Shown one piece after another: positions 51,829-61,642 of a stretch of DNA of 64,000 bases. The notes beneath the pieces are model-generated. The model worked only from the letters and a program-made list of their open reading frames with translations. It did not search any database and was not told where the DNA came from. The DNA is from Streptomyces sp. JH14 (GTDB lineage: Bacteria; Actinomycetota; Actinomycetes; Streptomycetales; Streptomycetaceae), in contig NZ_JAJNEL010000001.1 in the NCBI RefSeq assembly GCF_029428675.1, positions 2,542,001 through 2,606,000 of the forward strand. Direction: 5' to 3'. Every line of letters begins with the position of its first letter. The first letter of the stretch is position 1. The position numbers and the translations under genes were made by a program.

Positions 51829-52212
51829 GTCCTCTGGCTCCTGTCGCGCGCCGTTGCGTGACGTAGGTGAAAAAGGCGACATACCGCCACGACACGGGGT
51901 TTCCGGTCTGGGACGACGCTATGCCGCTATGAGAGATGCCCGGGACCTTATCGGCCATTTTTGGCAGCGGGTCCGGGGCGGAGGGATCAGTCATGGCCCG
52001 GGCGCGTTGGCAGTCCGGGCGCAGGCCGGGGGCTTCACTGCCCCCGAGGCGTATCGCGCTGATCACGGGGTCCAGGCTATCTCCCCGACACCCGGAACCG
52101 TCATGAGCCGTATGTGTACAAAAGAAGGCCCCGAACTTTGACACTCTGGACAGCGCGCAACGGACGGATGCACGCTTACCGGAGACGTCCGCGCGAGGGG
52201 AGCCCCGCAGCA
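51829..52212. other. Intergenic region between GDH and the DJ-1/PfpI gene
   Basis: 384 bp without a credible gene; it must contain the divergent promoters of GDH and the downstream gene. An AT-richer patch lies at 51940-51965. A TTGACA near 52138 has no -10 partner at the right distance. No GlnR box was recognised by eye. Confidence 0.5.
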
Positions 52213-52779
52213 ATGGCACCGAAAATCCTGATTGTCACCGGCGACGCCGCCGAGTCCCTGGAAGTCCTCTACCCGTACCAGCGGCTGCGCGAGGAGGGGT
52301 ACGACGTCCACATCGCGGCTCCCGCCCGCAAGACGCTCCGCTTCGTGGTCCACGACTTCGAGCCCGGCTTCGACACGTACACCGAGAAGCCCGGCTACAC
52401 CTGGCCGGCCGACCTGGCGTTCTCCGAGGTGGACCCCGGCGACTACGTCGCCCTGGTCATCCCCGGCGGACGGGCCCCCGAATACCTGCGCAACGACGCC
52501 GAGCTCCGCAAGCTCCTCAAGGCCTTCTTCGAAACGGACAGGCCGGTGGCCCAGATCTGCCACGGCCCGCTGCTGACGGCGGCGATCGGCGAACTGGGCG
52601 GCCGCCGCGTCACGGCCTACCCCGCGCTGGAACTCGACATGCAGGCCGCGGGTGCCACCTTCGAGGACCACGAAGCGGTGGTCGACGGCACCCTGGTCTC
52701 GTCCCGCGCATGGCCGGACCACTCGGCCTGGATGCGCGAATTCCTGAAGATCCTGCGCACCGAGGCCCCGGTGAGCTGA
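52213..52779 (+). CDS. DJ-1/PfpI family protein (glutamine-amidotransferase-like fold)
   Basis: A 188-residue single-domain protein. KILIVTGDAAESLEVLYPYQRLREEGYDVHIAAP is the first Rossmann half, with Glu of the triad region. VALVIPGGRAPEYLRND holds the PGG loop, and AQICHGPLLTAAIGELGGRRVTAYPAL has the nucleophilic Cys in the ICHG elbow. Family members are stress-related glyoxalases, deglycase-like enzymes or proteases; which activity this one has is not clear. ATG at 52213 is used because the fold starts at residue 3; GAGGGGAG lies 12 nt before it. Confidence 0.92.
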   Translation: MAPKILIVTGDAAESLEVLYPYQRLREEGYDVHIAAPARKTLRFVVHDFEPGFDTYTEKPGYTWPADLAFSEVDPGDYVALVIPGGRAPEYLRNDAELRKLLKAFFETDRPVAQICHGPLLTAAIGELGGRRVTAYPALELDMQAAGATFEDHEAVVDGTLVSSRAWPDHSAWMREFLKILRTEAPVS

Positions 52780-52821
52780 GGGCGGCGCAGCCCCGCGGCC
52801 TGTCCCGCCCCTCCGAGACCC

Positions 52822-53469
52822 TCAGGCGGCCATGTGCGCGGCGAGCGCCACGGCCTCGGCCAGACTGTCCACCACCGGCACCCCGGCCGCCTCGAGGCTC
52901 ACCCGGCTGTGCGACCCGCCGGTGTAGAGCACCGCTCCCGCACCGACATGCGCCGCCGCCACCGCGTCGTCCACCGCGTCACCGATGATCACCGTGTGCT
53001 CCGGCGCTATCCCGTCCAGCGCGGCGAGGTGCCGCTCCATGTGCTGCGCCTTGCTGCCGCCGGACGGCCCGGTGCGCCCGTCGACCCGGGTGAAGTGCTG
53101 CTCGATGCCGTACCCCCGCACCACCGGAACCAGCTGCTCGTGGACGTACATGCTCAGCAGTGACTGGCTACGGCCTGCCAGCCCCCACTGCGCCAGCAGC
53201 TCCTCGGCCCCCTCGGTGAGCCCACAGGCGACCCGCTGCTCGGTGTAGTACCGGTGGAAGATCCCGTCCATCCGCTCCCACTCGGCGTCGGTGGGCAGCC
53301 GGCCCATCAGCCGCTCGTAGAAGCGGGGGATCGGGACGCAGTACATCTCGCGGTACTGCTCGATCGTGATCGGCTCCAGGCCGACCTCGGCGAACGCTGC
53401 ATTCGTCGCGCCGACGACTGCGGCGTTGTCGTCGAGCAGTGTGCCGTTCCAGTCCCAGACCAGATGCAT
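52822..53469 (-). CDS. HAD-superfamily hydrolase (phosphoglycolate-phosphatase-like)
   Basis: A 215-residue phosphohydrolase. Motif I is LVWDWNGTLLDDN (nucleophile Asp at residue 6; the second acid is replaced by Asn, a common variant of this subgroup). The alpha-helical cap lies at about 15-85. Motif II is SLLSMYV, motif III the Lys in GGSKAQHM, motif IV HTVIIGDAVDDAVAAAHVGAGAV with the metal-binding D-x3-D. The ATG at 53469 has AAGGGGAA at ideal spacing, so the 8-residue longer version is rejected. It is convergent with the DJ-1/PfpI gene. Confidence 0.92.
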   Translation of the reverse strand: MHLVWDWNGTLLDDNAAVVGATNAAFAEVGLEPITIEQYREMYCVPIPRFYERLMGRLPTDAEWERMDGIFHRYYTEQRVACGLTEGAEELLAQWGLAGRSQSLLSMYVHEQLVPVVRGYGIEQHFTRVDGRTGPSGGSKAQHMERHLAALDGIAPEHTVIIGDAVDDAVAAAHVGAGAVLYTGGSHSRVSLEAAGVPVVDSLAEAVALAAHMAA

Positions 53470-53549
53470 GCGGTGCTTCCCCTTCGTCCCCATGCAGAGA
53501 AAATACCCGCCGGGCAGGACAACGGGCGCACGGCCCGGGTCTGTGCTCG

Positions 53550-54056
53550 TCAGCCGATCAGGTTGGGGATCTCCTGCACGCCGAACCAGAGCAGCTCATG
53601 GTCCTCGGCGCCGTCCACGGTGAACTGCGCGTCGTCGTCCCCGAGGTCCGCCGCCCCCAGCACGGCCGCGGCCGCCGCCACGTCCTTCTCCGCGTCCTCC
53701 GCATCGACGTGCACCGCGGCCGCCTTCACCAGCGGCACCGCGGAAGCAATACGCACCTCGCCGAGCGACGAGGGGTCCAGGCTGTGGTCGGGGTCGGCGA
53801 CCGCCTGCCCGTCCGGTACGTCGACGGCCACGACGACCCGCCTGCGCACCACCCCGGGGTCCCCGGCGATCAGGCGCAGCGAGGCGGACGCGGCCCGGTT
53901 GAGCGCCGCGTACTCCAGCTCCTCGATGTCGTCGGAGACGTACCACTCACGCAGCGCGGGCGTCACCGCGTACGCGGTCAGCGGACCGGGGCCGACTTCG
54001 CCCGCACGGTGCGCCGCTGCGAGACCGGAGAGGGTCAGGGGGACGTACACGCGCAT
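53550..54056 (-). CDS. Conserved actinobacterial protein (DUF6912-like)
   Basis: A 168-residue protein with no named function. It begins MRVYVPLTLSGLAAAHRAGEVGPGPLTAYAVTPALREWY and continues with EELEYAALNRAASASLRLI and RRRVVVAVDVPD, the pattern of a small alpha/beta protein conserved next to the secA region in Streptomyces. It ends with an acidic stretch (LGDDDAQFTVDGAEDHELLWFGVQEI). No transmembrane segment, signal or metal motif. It stands 80 bp downstream of nothing on its strand and is divergent from the Rv3235-like gene; the 287-bp gap holds both promoters. Confidence 0.72.
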   Translation of the reverse strand: MRVYVPLTLSGLAAAHRAGEVGPGPLTAYAVTPALREWYVSDDIEELEYAALNRAASASLRLIAGDPGVVRRRVVVAVDVPDGQAVADPDHSLDPSSLGEVRIASAVPLVKAAAVHVDAEDAEKDVAAAAAVLGAADLGDDDAQFTVDGAEDHELLWFGVQEIPNLIG

Positions 54057-54343
54057 GGCTGGCCGCTTTCATAGTCGGAGACGCCCTCAGGATACGTGCG
54101 CCGTCCCCCTTCGGGGTTACGGATACGACGCCCGGCCCGTCCACCCGGCAACCGTCCTTCACCCTCCCCACGCCTGCCCCGCGCCCGTGCCGCACCGGGT
54201 CCGTCACCCGGATAGGTGAACTTCCCGCACCACGTCCGGCGGCCTGTCGGCGCTTGCAGGCACGGCCACCGCCGCCGTAGAAGATCCCCAACAGAAGTTA
54301 CCGCCCGGTATACGTCCGGGCTCGATCACGGGGGCGATCAACG

Positions 54344-54820
54344 ATGAGCATGAACAGGACCCGGCCCGCAGGACGCCACGACCAGCGCAGGCCGGACGCC
54401 GTACCACCACCGCAGCGCCGCGGGACACCCCAGCGGATGCTGCGGCCCCACCACTGGTTCGCGGAACGTCTCCTCGCGGTCCTCAGCGGGCAGCGCCCGG
54501 TGCACTGGATGCTCGGCCACACGATCGGCGAGGCGTACGACCAGCTCGCCGAACTGGCCCCGGCCACCCCCCTGAGGGCCCGTGGCGCCCGACCGGTGGT
54601 ACGCCAGTGCCACGGCGCGCAGCCGGCCCCGGGCGTGGTGGAGGCCTGCGCGAGCATCGCGGCTGGCGAGCAGGTGCGAGCGATGGCCTTCCGCCTGGAA
54701 CAGGGCCCCGACCTCCGCTGGCGCTGTGCCGCAGTGGAACTGGGCATCCCCACCCCGCCCCGCACGACCCCGTCCGCCGGGTCGCACCGGTCCGTCGCCC
54801 CGAGCCCGTCCGGCGATTGA
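54344..54820 (+). CDS. Rv3235-family small protein next to secA
   Basis: A 158-residue basic protein. A disordered Arg/Pro-rich start (TRPAGRHDQRRPDAVPPPQRRG) is followed by a compact domain, PHHWFAERLLAVLSGQRPVHWMLGHTIGEAYDQLAELAP, which is the diagnostic part of the Rv3235 family, and a second piece RAMAFRLEQGPDLRWRCAAVELG. The gene lies beside secA in mycobacteria too, supporting the assignment. Function is unknown; linkage with secretion is inferred only from position. GGGGGCG before the ATG at 54344 serves as ribosome site. Confidence 0.78.
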   Translation: MSMNRTRPAGRHDQRRPDAVPPPQRRGTPQRMLRPHHWFAERLLAVLSGQRPVHWMLGHTIGEAYDQLAELAPATPLRARGARPVVRQCHGAQPAPGVVEACASIAAGEQVRAMAFRLEQGPDLRWRCAAVELGIPTPPRTTPSAGSHRSVAPSPSGD

Positions 54821-54970
54821 CGACAGGCCACCGCCCTCCGCCACCCGCGGCAGACCCGCACGGGCCATCGGATCAAGCCCGTGCGAGGGGCCCCACGCCG
54901 TGAGGCCCGCAGGGGAGATCGACGACGGCGCCGACCAGGCGCACCGGCACCCGCCCCGCCCCGTACAGAC

Positions 54971-55012
54971 GCGGCTGGGGCCGAGCACCCCTCGGTGCCC
55001 GGCCCCAGCCGC
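54971..55012. terminator. Strong terminator of secA (bidirectional)
   Basis: A 19-bp stem (54971-54989 with 54994-55012), one mismatch or G-U, 4-nt loop, 53 bp past the secA stop and also downstream of the convergent Rv3235-like gene. Confidence 0.8.
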
Positions 55013-55065
55013 ACTCAACACGGATCCACGCCCAGAAGTTCCGGGGCGCAGACCGCCGACCGCGC

Positions 55066-57891
55066 CTACTTCTTGCGGCGGCGGCCACCGCCCCCGCTCT
55101 TCTGCGCCCTGCGCCGCTCCGCCCGGGTGAGCCCGTCCGACTCGGACGTCACTCCACCGTCACCGTTGGAGAAGTCGCCCTCGACGACGCCGCCCTCCCC
55201 GTCCACGGTGGGAGCGGAGAAGTGCAGACGGTCGGGACGCTGCGGAGCGTCCAGCCCCTTGGCGCGGATCTCCGGACGCGCCCCGGCCGGCACCGCGGCG
55301 TCCTCCTTGGACAGCGACGTCCGCTCGGCCGCGTCCTGCACCGGAACCTCCTCGACCTGCTGCTCGACCTGGACCTCCAGGTTGAACAGGTAGCCGACGG
55401 ACTCCTCCTTGATGCCCTCCATCATGGCGTTGAACATGTCGAAGCCCTCGCGCTGGTACTCGACCAGCGGGTCCTTCTGCGCCATGGCCCGCAGGCCGAT
55501 GCCCTCCTGGAGGTAGTCCATCTCGTAGAGGTGCTCACGCCACTTGCGGTCCAGGACGGACAGCACCACACGCCGCTCCAGCTCACGCATGATGTCCGAG
55601 CCGAGCTGCTTCTCGCGCTCGTCGTACTGCTCGTGGATGTCGTCCTTGATGGACTCACCGATGAACTCGGCGGTGATGCCCGCCCGGTCCCCGGCCGCGT
55701 CCTCCAGCTCGTCGACGGTGACCTTCACCGGGTAGAGCTGCTTGAACGCGCCCCACAGCCGGTCGAGGTCCCACTCCTCGGCGAAGCCCTCGGAGGTCTC
55801 CTGCCGGATGTAGTCGTCGATGGTGTCGTCCATGAAGTGGCGGATCTGCTCCTGCAGGTCCTCGCCCTCCAGGACGCGACGGCGCTCGCCGTAGATGACC
55901 TCGCGCTGCCGGTTGAGCACCTCGTCGTACTTCAGGACGTTCTTGCGCGTCTCGAAGTTCTGCTGCTCGACCTGCGACTGCGCGGACGCGATCGCCCGCG
56001 TCACCATCTTGTTCTCGATCGGCACATCGTCCGGCACGTTCGCCATCGACATGACGCGCTCGACCATCTGCGCCTTGAACAGCCGCATCAGGTCGTCGCC
56101 GAGTGACAGGTAGAAGCGGGACTCGCCCGGGTCGCCTTGGCGGCCGGAACGACCGCGCAGCTGGTTGTCGATGCGCCGCGACTCGTGCCGTTCGGTACCG
56201 AGCACGTACAGCCCGCCGAGGTCCTTGACCTCTTCGAACTCCGCCTTCACGGCCTGTTCGGCCTTCGCCAGCGCGGCGGGCAGCGCGGCCGCCCACTCCT
56301 CGACGTGCTCGACCGGGTCGAGACCGCGCTGGCGCAGCTCCGCCTCGGCGAGGTCGTCGGGGTTGCCGCCGAGCTTGATGTCCGTACCGCGGCCGGCCAT
56401 GTTCGTCGCGACCGTGACCGCGCCCTTGCGGCCGGCCTGGGCGACGATCGTCGCCTCACGGTCGTGCTGCTTGGCGTTGAGGACCTCGTGCTGGACACCG
56501 CGCTTGGAGAGCTGCTGCGAGAGGTACTCGGACTTCTCGACCGAGGTGGTGCCGACCAGGATCGGCTGGCCCTTCTCGTGCTTCTCGGCGATGTCGTCGA
56601 CGACCGCGGCGAACTTCGCGACCTCGGTGCGGTAGATCAGGTCGGACTGGTCGACGCGGACCATCGGCCGGTTCGTCGGGATCGGCACGACGCCCAGCTT
56701 GTAGATCTGGTGGAACTCGGCGGCCTCGGTCATCGCCGTACCGGTCATGCCGGACAGCTTGCCGTAGAGGCGGAAGAAGTTCTGCAGGGTGATCGTGGCG
56801 AGGGTCTGGTTCTCGTCCTTGATGTCCACCCCTTCCTTCGCCTCGATGGCCTGGTGCATGCCCTCGTTGTAGCGGCGGCCGGCGAGGATACGGCCGGTGT
56901 GCTCGTCGACGATCATGACTTCGCCGTCGATGACGACGTAGTCCTTGTCCTTCTTGAAGAGTTCCTTGGCCTTGATGGCGTTGTTGAGGTACCCGACGAG
57001 GGGGGTGTTCACCGACTCGTAGAGGTTCTCGATGCCGAGCCAGTCCTCCACCTTCGCGACACCGGGCTCATGGATGGCCACGGTCCGCTTCTTCTCGTCG
57101 ACCTCGTAGTCGCCGGTCTCCTCGATGCCCTTGAGCGGGTTGCCCGCCTCGCCCTTGGTCAGGCGGGTGACCAGCTTGGCGAAGTCGCCGTACCACTTGG
57201 TGGCCTGGTCGGCCGGGCCGGAGATGATCAGCGGCGTACGGGCCTCGTCGACGAGGATCGAGTCGACCTCGTCGACCACGGCGAAGTTGTGGCCGCGCTG
57301 GACGAGCTCGTCCGCGGACCACGCCATGTTGTCGCGGAGGTAGTCGAAGCCGAACTCGTTGTTCGTGCCGTACGTGATGTCGCAGGCGTACTGCTCACGG
57401 CGTTGTGCCGGCGTCATGTTCGCGAGGATGCAGCCGACGGTCAGGCCCAGGAACTTGTGAACCCGGCCCATCATTTCGGAGTCGCGCTCGGCCAGATAGT
57501 CGTTGACCGTGATCAGGTGCACGCCCTTGCCGGAGAGCGCGTTGAGATAGGCGGGCAGGGTGCCGACGAGGGTCTTGCCCTCACCGGTCTTCATCTCGGC
57601 CACATAGCCGAGGTGCAGAGCCGCACCGCCCATCATCTGGACGTCGTAGTGGCGCTGTCCGAGGACACGCTTCGCGGCTTCTCGGACCGTTGCGAATGCC
57701 TCGGGGAGCAGGTCATCCAGGCTCTCGCCGTCCGCGTACCGTTCCTTGTACTCGTCGGTGAGCGCCCGCAGCTCGGCGTCGGAGAGGTTGACGAAGTCCT
57801 CTTCGATGGAGCTGACCTGGTCCGCGATGCGGTGCAGTTTGCGCAGGATCTTGCCTTCGCCTGCACGCATGAGCTTGTTGAAGACGGACAC
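55066..57891 (-). CDS. secA: Preprotein translocase ATPase SecA
   Basis: A 941-residue motor that drives proteins through SecYEG. It has Walker [12 protein letters not shown] (in [21 protein letters not shown]), [21 protein letters not shown]-like [21 protein letters not shown], the preprotein-binding region, [17 protein letters not shown] in NBD2 and [26 protein letters not shown]. The C-terminal tail ends in Lys/Arg ([16 protein letters not shown]) and lacks the zinc-binding Cys cluster of enterobacterial SecA, as in other actinobacteria. GTG at 57891 has AAGGAGA 9 nt upstream. Confidence 0.97.
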   Translation of the reverse strand: MSVFNKLMRAGEGKILRKLHRIADQVSSIEEDFVNLSDAELRALTDEYKERYADGESLDDLLPEAFATVREAAKRVLGQRHYDVQMMGGAALHLGYVAEMKTGEGKTLVGTLPAYLNALSGKGVHLITVNDYLAERDSEMMGRVHKFLGLTVGCILANMTPAQRREQYACDITYGTNNEFGFDYLRDNMAWSADELVQRGHNFAVVDEVDSILVDEARTPLIISGPADQATKWYGDFAKLVTRLTKGEAGNPLKGIEETGDYEVDEKKRTVAIHEPGVAKVEDWLGIENLYESVNTPLVGYLNNAIKAKELFKKDKDYVVIDGEVMIVDEHTGRILAGRRYNEGMHQAIEAKEGVDIKDENQTLATITLQNFFRLYGKLSGMTGTAMTEAAEFHQIYKLGVVPIPTNRPMVRVDQSDLIYRTEVAKFAAVVDDIAEKHEKGQPILVGTTSVEKSEYLSQQLSKRGVQHEVLNAKQHDREATIVAQAGRKGAVTVATNMAGRGTDIKLGGNPDDLAEAELRQRGLDPVEHVEEWAAALPAALAKAEQAVKAEFEEVKDLGGLYVLGTERHESRRIDNQLRGRSGRQGDPGESRFYLSLGDDLMRLFKAQMVERVMSMANVPDDVPIENKMVTRAIASAQSQVEQQNFETRKNVLKYDEVLNRQREVIYGERRRVLEGEDLQEQIRHFMDDTIDDYIRQETSEGFAEEWDLDRLWGAFKQLYPVKVTVDELEDAAGDRAGITAEFIGESIKDDIHEQYDEREKQLGSDIMRELERRVVLSVLDRKWREHLYEMDYLQEGIGLRAMAQKDPLVEYQREGFDMFNAMMEGIKEESVGYLFNLEVQVEQQVEEVPVQDAAERTSLSKEDAAVPAGARPEIRAKGLDAPQRPDRLHFSAPTVDGEGGVVEGDFSNGDGGVTSESDGLTRAERRRAQKSGGGGRRRKK

Positions 57892-58131
57892 TGAGGCTGG
57901 TCTCCTTGCCGGTCGGGCCTGGCACTGGGTCGTGTTATGGACGCTGGCGCGGGCACGGCAGGTAGGCCCCACCGCAACGGTCATCGTAAGCGAGGACCCC
58001 GCCGCGCCGGGAGGGCTGCCGCCGCGTTGCCCCCGCTGTGCCCTGCAGAGTCAACGGCCGAAGGGCTCCGAAGGTGCCGGAAACCCCGAAAAGTGTTCGC
58101 ATCGTCGTCGGTGCCTCACCAGAATCCGTAC

Positions 58132-58776
58132 ATGGAACCGATCACTCTCACCACCGAGCGTCTCCTGCTGCGGCCCTTTCACGAGGGCGACGCGGACGAG
58201 GTGTACGCCGCCTGTCAGGACCCGGACATCCAACGCTGGACGGTCGTCCCCTCCCCGTAAACCCATGCCGACGCGGAACTCTTCACCCGGAAGCTGTGTC
58301 CCGGCGGCTGGCAGGACGACTCGATGTACAACTTCGCGGTCGTCCGGCGCGAGGACGGAGCTGTCACAGGCGCGCTCGGCATCAACCGCCGCAACCTGCC
58401 GGGCACGTACGAGGTGGGGTTCTGGACCGCGAAGGAACACCGCGGTCTCGGCTACATGACGGAGGCGGTGCTGGCCGCGGCCCACTGGACCTTCACCTCG
58501 CTCGGGGCGGACAGACTGGAGTGGCGGGCCGAGGCGGGCAACGAACCCTCCCGGGCCGTGGCGCTGCGGACGGGCTTCCACATGGAGGGCGACCAGCGGT
58601 CGGGGCTGCTGAACAAGGGGGTGCGACGGGACACCTGGATCGGCGCACTGCTTCCGTCCGACCTGGGCCTGCCGGGCGCCCATCCGTATCTCCCGGTCGC
58701 GGCACCGTCCGCCCCCGCAACCAGCCCGTCCACCGGTCTCCCCACGGGGCTCCACGGGGCGTCCACCGCTCCGTGA
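58132..58776 (+). pseudogene. GNAT acetyltransferase gene broken by one in-frame TAA
   Basis: Starting at ATG 58132 the frame reads EPITLTTERLLLRPFHEGDADEVYAACQDPDIQRWTVVPSP and then TAA (58258-58260). The same frame continues THADAELFTRKLCPGGWQDDSMYNFAVVRREDGAVTGALGINRRNLPGTYEVGFWTAKEHRGLGYMTEAV through to 58776, a complete RimJ/L-type GNAT with its acetyl-CoA loop (EHRGLGYMTEA). Related proteins carry Tyr at the stop position (SPYTHADAE), so a single TAC/TAT to TAA change explains the break. TAA is otherwise rare in this genome. A truncated product from ATG 58324 would lack the first beta strands. It lies between secA and the YcaQ-like gene. Confidence 0.82.
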
Positions 58777-58810
58777 ACGGTTGTCAGTGCCGCCCTCTAG
58801 GGTGCAGAAC

Positions 58811-59986
58811 ATGACGCCAGTGCCGCCCCCCGCCGCCGAACTCTCCGCCGATCAGGCCCGCAGGATGGCTCTGCGCGCCCAGGGTTTCCTCGGCGCGCCG
58901 GACCGCCGGGCCGGGGTGCCGGGCGTGCTGCGGCACCTCGGCGCCGTACAGCTCGACACCATCTCGGTGCTGGCCCGCTCGCACGAACTGATTCCGTACG
59001 CGCGCCTCGGCGCCGTCGGCCGGCGCACGGTCGAGGACGCGTACTGGTCGGCGGGCCGCAGCTTCGAGTACTGGTCGCATGCGGCATGCATCCTGCCGGT
59101 CGAGGAGTGGCCGCACTTCGCGTTCCGCCGCCGCGCCTACCGCTCGCGCCCGCACTGGTACCACGACCTGCCGGACGGGGCCTACGACGCGGTGATCAAG
59201 CAGCTGCGCGCCGAGGGCCCGCTGACGGCGACGGAGCTGGGCGGCGCGAAGAACGGTGGGGAGTGGTGGGACTGGTCGGCGTCGAAGGTCGCCGTCGAGC
59301 GGGCCCTGATGTACGGCGAGGTGGTGTGCACGGAGCGACGCGGCTGGAAGCGGGTGTACGACCTCGCGGAGCGCGCCCTGCCCGACGCCGTACTGCACGA
59401 CGATCTGGACGACACCGAGTGCCTGCGCCGGCTGGTCGCACTCGCGGGACAGTCCCTGGGGGTCGGAACCCGCGCGGACATCGCGGACTACCACCGGCTG
59501 AAGGGCGAGCAGTTCGACGCGGTGGTGGCGGATTCAGGTCTGGTGCCGGTGACGGTGGAGGGCTGGGCCAAGCCGGCCTGGGCCGACCCGGCGGCGCTGG
59601 CCTCGGAACCTCGCGGACGGCACCGCACGACGCTGCTGTCGCCGTTCGACTCGCTGATCTGGGAGCGGGCGCGGACGGAGCGGATCTTCGGCTTCACGCA
59701 CCGCCTGGAGGCGTACGTCCCCAAGCCCAAGCGGATCCACGGCTATTTCGCGATGCCCCTGCTGGCGGGCGGCAAGCTGCAGGGCCGGGTCGACCCGGCG
59801 CGCGAGGGCACCACGCTGGTCGCCCGGCAGGTGTCCCTGGCGGGCCACAAGGCCGTGGAGCCGATGGCCGAGGCCCTGGTGGAGGCGGCGTCCTGGGTCG
59901 GCTGCACGGACGTACGGCTGGAACGGGTCGACGCACCGGAGCTGCGCGAGCCACTCACCCGGGAAATCGCCCGGGCGCTCCGTTGA
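58811..59986 (+). CDS. YcaQ/AlkX-like DNA glycosylase (HTH_42 winged-helix family)
   Basis: A 391-residue protein of the AlkZ/YcaQ family, which unhooks interstrand crosslinks or removes bulky alkylated bases. Tandem winged helices start at SADQARRMALRAQGFLG. The catalytic QxD signature appears as HLGAVQLDTISVLARSHELIPYARLG; Gln-Leu-Asp is the YcaQ/AlkX form rather than the QxQ of the self-resistance AlkZ. The middle WWDWSASKVAVERALMYGEVVCTERRGWKRVYDLAERALP is the conserved wing, and LLSPFDSLIWERARTERIFGFTHRLEAYVPKPKRIHGYFAMPLL the C-terminal barrel. ATG at 58811. It overlaps no neighbour and ends 28 bp before the convergent regulator. Confidence 0.9.
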   Translation: MTPVPPPAAELSADQARRMALRAQGFLGAPDRRAGVPGVLRHLGAVQLDTISVLARSHELIPYARLGAVGRRTVEDAYWSAGRSFEYWSHAACILPVEEWPHFAFRRRAYRSRPHWYHDLPDGAYDAVIKQLRAEGPLTATELGGAKNGGEWWDWSASKVAVERALMYGEVVCTERRGWKRVYDLAERALPDAVLHDDLDDTECLRRLVALAGQSLGVGTRADIADYHRLKGEQFDAVVADSGLVPVTVEGWAKPAWADPAALASEPRGRHRTTLLSPFDSLIWERARTERIFGFTHRLEAYVPKPKRIHGYFAMPLLAGGKLQGRVDPAREGTTLVARQVSLAGHKAVEPMAEALVEAASWVGCTDVRLERVDAPELREPLTREIARALR

Positions 59987-60014
59987 CCATGCCATCTCTT
60001 TACCTGCCGTGGCT

Positions 60015-60770
60015 CTACCTGATCTCGAGGATCTTCTCCCGCATGGCATAGACCACCGCTTCCATCCGGGAGTGCAACTGCAGCTTCTCCAGAATGTTGC
60101 GGACGTGGTTCTTCACGGTGTTCTCGGAAATGAACAGTTCCTTCGCGATATCGCGATTGTTCATGCCTGTGGCAACCAGTTTGAGGACTTCCAGCTCCCG
60201 GTCGGTGAGCCGCGGCGCCGGCACCAGTCGGCGCTCGTCGGTCCGCTGGATCATCGACTTGAACTCGGTGAGCAATTTGGATGCCATGGACGGGCTGATC
60301 TGGGACTGCCCGTCGGCGACCGCCCGGATCGCCGTGGCCACCTCGTCCGTGGAGATCTCCTTGAGGAGATAGCCGGTGGCGCCCGCCTTGATCGCGTCGT
60401 AGAGGTCGGCCTCCTCGTCGCTGATCGTCAGCATGATGATCTTCGCGCTGGGGGCCACCTCCTTGATGGACGTGCAGGCCTCGATGCCGCCCCGCTTGGG
60501 CATGCGCACATCCATCAGCACGATGTCGGGCAGCAGGTCGGCCGCCTTGTCGACCGCCTCGGCCCCGTCACCCGCCTCACCGACGACCTGGATGTCCTCC
60601 TCCTGGGCGAGGACGATCTCCAGGCCTCTGCGGAAGAGCGCGTGGTCGTCCACCACCAGAACGCGGATCGGCTCCTTGCGGGAACCACTGTCCGCGTCCG
60701 TGCCGGTATCGGCACCGGCCGCTTCGTCTCCGTTGCTCGCACCGCATACGGGCCCGAAGGTGTCCGCCAT
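60015..60770 (-). CDS. Orphan LuxR/NarL-type response regulator
   Basis: A 251-residue regulator. After a 33-residue disordered start come the receiver domain (IRVLVVDDHALFRRGLEIVLAQEEDIQVV, phosphoacceptor Asp in DIVLMDVRMPKRGG, Thr in IIMLTISDEEADLYDAIKAGATGYLLKE with the switch Lys) and a C-terminal LuxR helix-turn-helix (LTDRELEVLKLVATGMNNRDIAKELFISENTVKNHVRNILEKL). No histidine kinase is adjacent. The GGGGGAGGAACG ribosome site before the ATG is strong. In S. coelicolor a regulator sits at the same place between secA and hpf; its targets are not known to me. Confidence 0.94.
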   Translation of the reverse strand: MADTFGPVCGASNGDEAAGADTGTDADSGSRKEPIRVLVVDDHALFRRGLEIVLAQEEDIQVVGEAGDGAEAVDKAADLLPDIVLMDVRMPKRGGIEACTSIKEVAPSAKIIMLTISDEEADLYDAIKAGATGYLLKEISTDEVATAIRAVADGQSQISPSMASKLLTEFKSMIQRTDERRLVPAPRLTDRELEVLKLVATGMNNRDIAKELFISENTVKNHVRNILEKLQLHSRMEAVVYAMREKILEIR

Positions 60771-60896
60771 CGTTCCTCCCCCTGAAGGCCATGGCCTGAA
60801 GTTCGCAAACTCTCCGCCAACGGCATTTCACAGAGCACCGATTGGCTTGGGACGCCATGCTTTCATGCCCGGACGTCGCAGCGGTGGTCCTGTGGT

Positions 60897-60947
60897 CGCA
60901 CGGTGGTGCCCCTGGCGCGAATTACACCCCAGGGGCACCACCGTGCG
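60897..60947 (-). terminator. Terminator of hpf
   Basis: A perfect 19-bp stem (60897-60915 with 60929-60947) with a 13-nt loop, 6 bp after the hpf stop codon. It is the longest perfect hairpin in the window and insulates hpf from the response regulator. Confidence 0.85.
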
Positions 60948-60952
60948 GGGCG

Positions 60953-61642
60953 TCAGCCGCCGAGCGCACCGCCCGCGCCACCCGCCTCGTCAGCGGCCAG
61001 CGGGTCGGTCCTCAGGTGAATGACACCGTAGTCGTAGGCGTGGCGTCGGTAGACGACACTGGGTTCCTTCGTCTCGGAGTCGACGAACAGATAGAAGTCG
61101 TGCCCGACCAGCTCCATCTCGTAGAGCGCCTGGTCGAGCGTCATCGGTGCCGCCACGTGCGTCTTCTCGCGCATCACCAGCGGCCCTTCGCCCTGTACCT
61201 CGAGCGAGCCGATCCTGGTGGTGGGTACGGACGGGCCGGCGCCTTCGCCGGCCAGGGCGCCTTCGCTGTTGAAGGCCGCGGTGCCCGGCACGGTCTCGGC
61301 GACTTCGGCAGCGGGAATCCTGCCGTTGCCACGGCGGCTGTAGCGCTTGTCGTGCTGCTTGCGCAGCCGCGCCTCCAGCTTGCCGGTGGCCAGGTCCAGC
61401 GCTGCGTACGGATCACCGGCGGCTGCTTCGGCACGGATGACCGGTCCACGCGAGCGGAGCGTGATCTCCACCCGGTCGGAACGGTCTGCCTGACGGGGGT
61501 TTGGCTCCTTGGACACCTCGACGTCGAGGCTGATCACCTTGCCGTCGAACTTCTGGATCTTGTCCAGCTTCAGCTTTTCGGCCACGTGCTTGCGGAACCG
61601 CTCGGGCACCTCGGTCTTGCGGCCCTTGACGACGATGTCCAC
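60953..61642 (-). CDS. hpf: Long-form ribosome hibernation promoting factor
   Basis: A 229-residue protein that dimerises ribosomes into inactive 100S particles. The N-terminal HPF/RaiA domain (DIVVKGRKTEVPERFRKHVAEKLKLDKIQKFDGKVISLDVEVSKE...) occupies about 1-115. A variable linker follows, and the C-terminal dimerisation domain runs from about 160 (KTHVAAPMTLDQALYEMELVGHDFYLFVDSETKEPSVVYRRHAYDYGVIHL). GTG at 61642 has GGAG 6 nt before it. Length and two-domain form identify the long HPF found in most Gram-positives. It lies alone between its own terminator and a 323-bp upstream region. Confidence 0.95.
   Translation of the reverse strand: MDIVVKGRKTEVPERFRKHVAEKLKLDKIQKFDGKVISLDVEVSKEPNPRQADRSDRVEITLRSRGPVIRAEAAAGDPYAALDLATGKLEARLRKQHDKRYSRRGNGRIPAAEVAETVPGTAAFNSEGALAGEGAGPSVPTTRIGSLEVQGEGPLVMREKTHVAAPMTLDQALYEMELVGHDFYLFVDSETKEPSVVYRRHAYDYGVIHLRTDPLAADEAGGAGGALGG

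Noticed and set aside
46834..51861. A 5-kb open reading frame on the plus strand opposite the glutamate dehydrogenase gene
   Set aside because: It is the shadow of a real GC-rich gene: the minus-strand product has clear GDH motifs, while the opposite frame gives a low-complexity, charge-biased protein with no family features.
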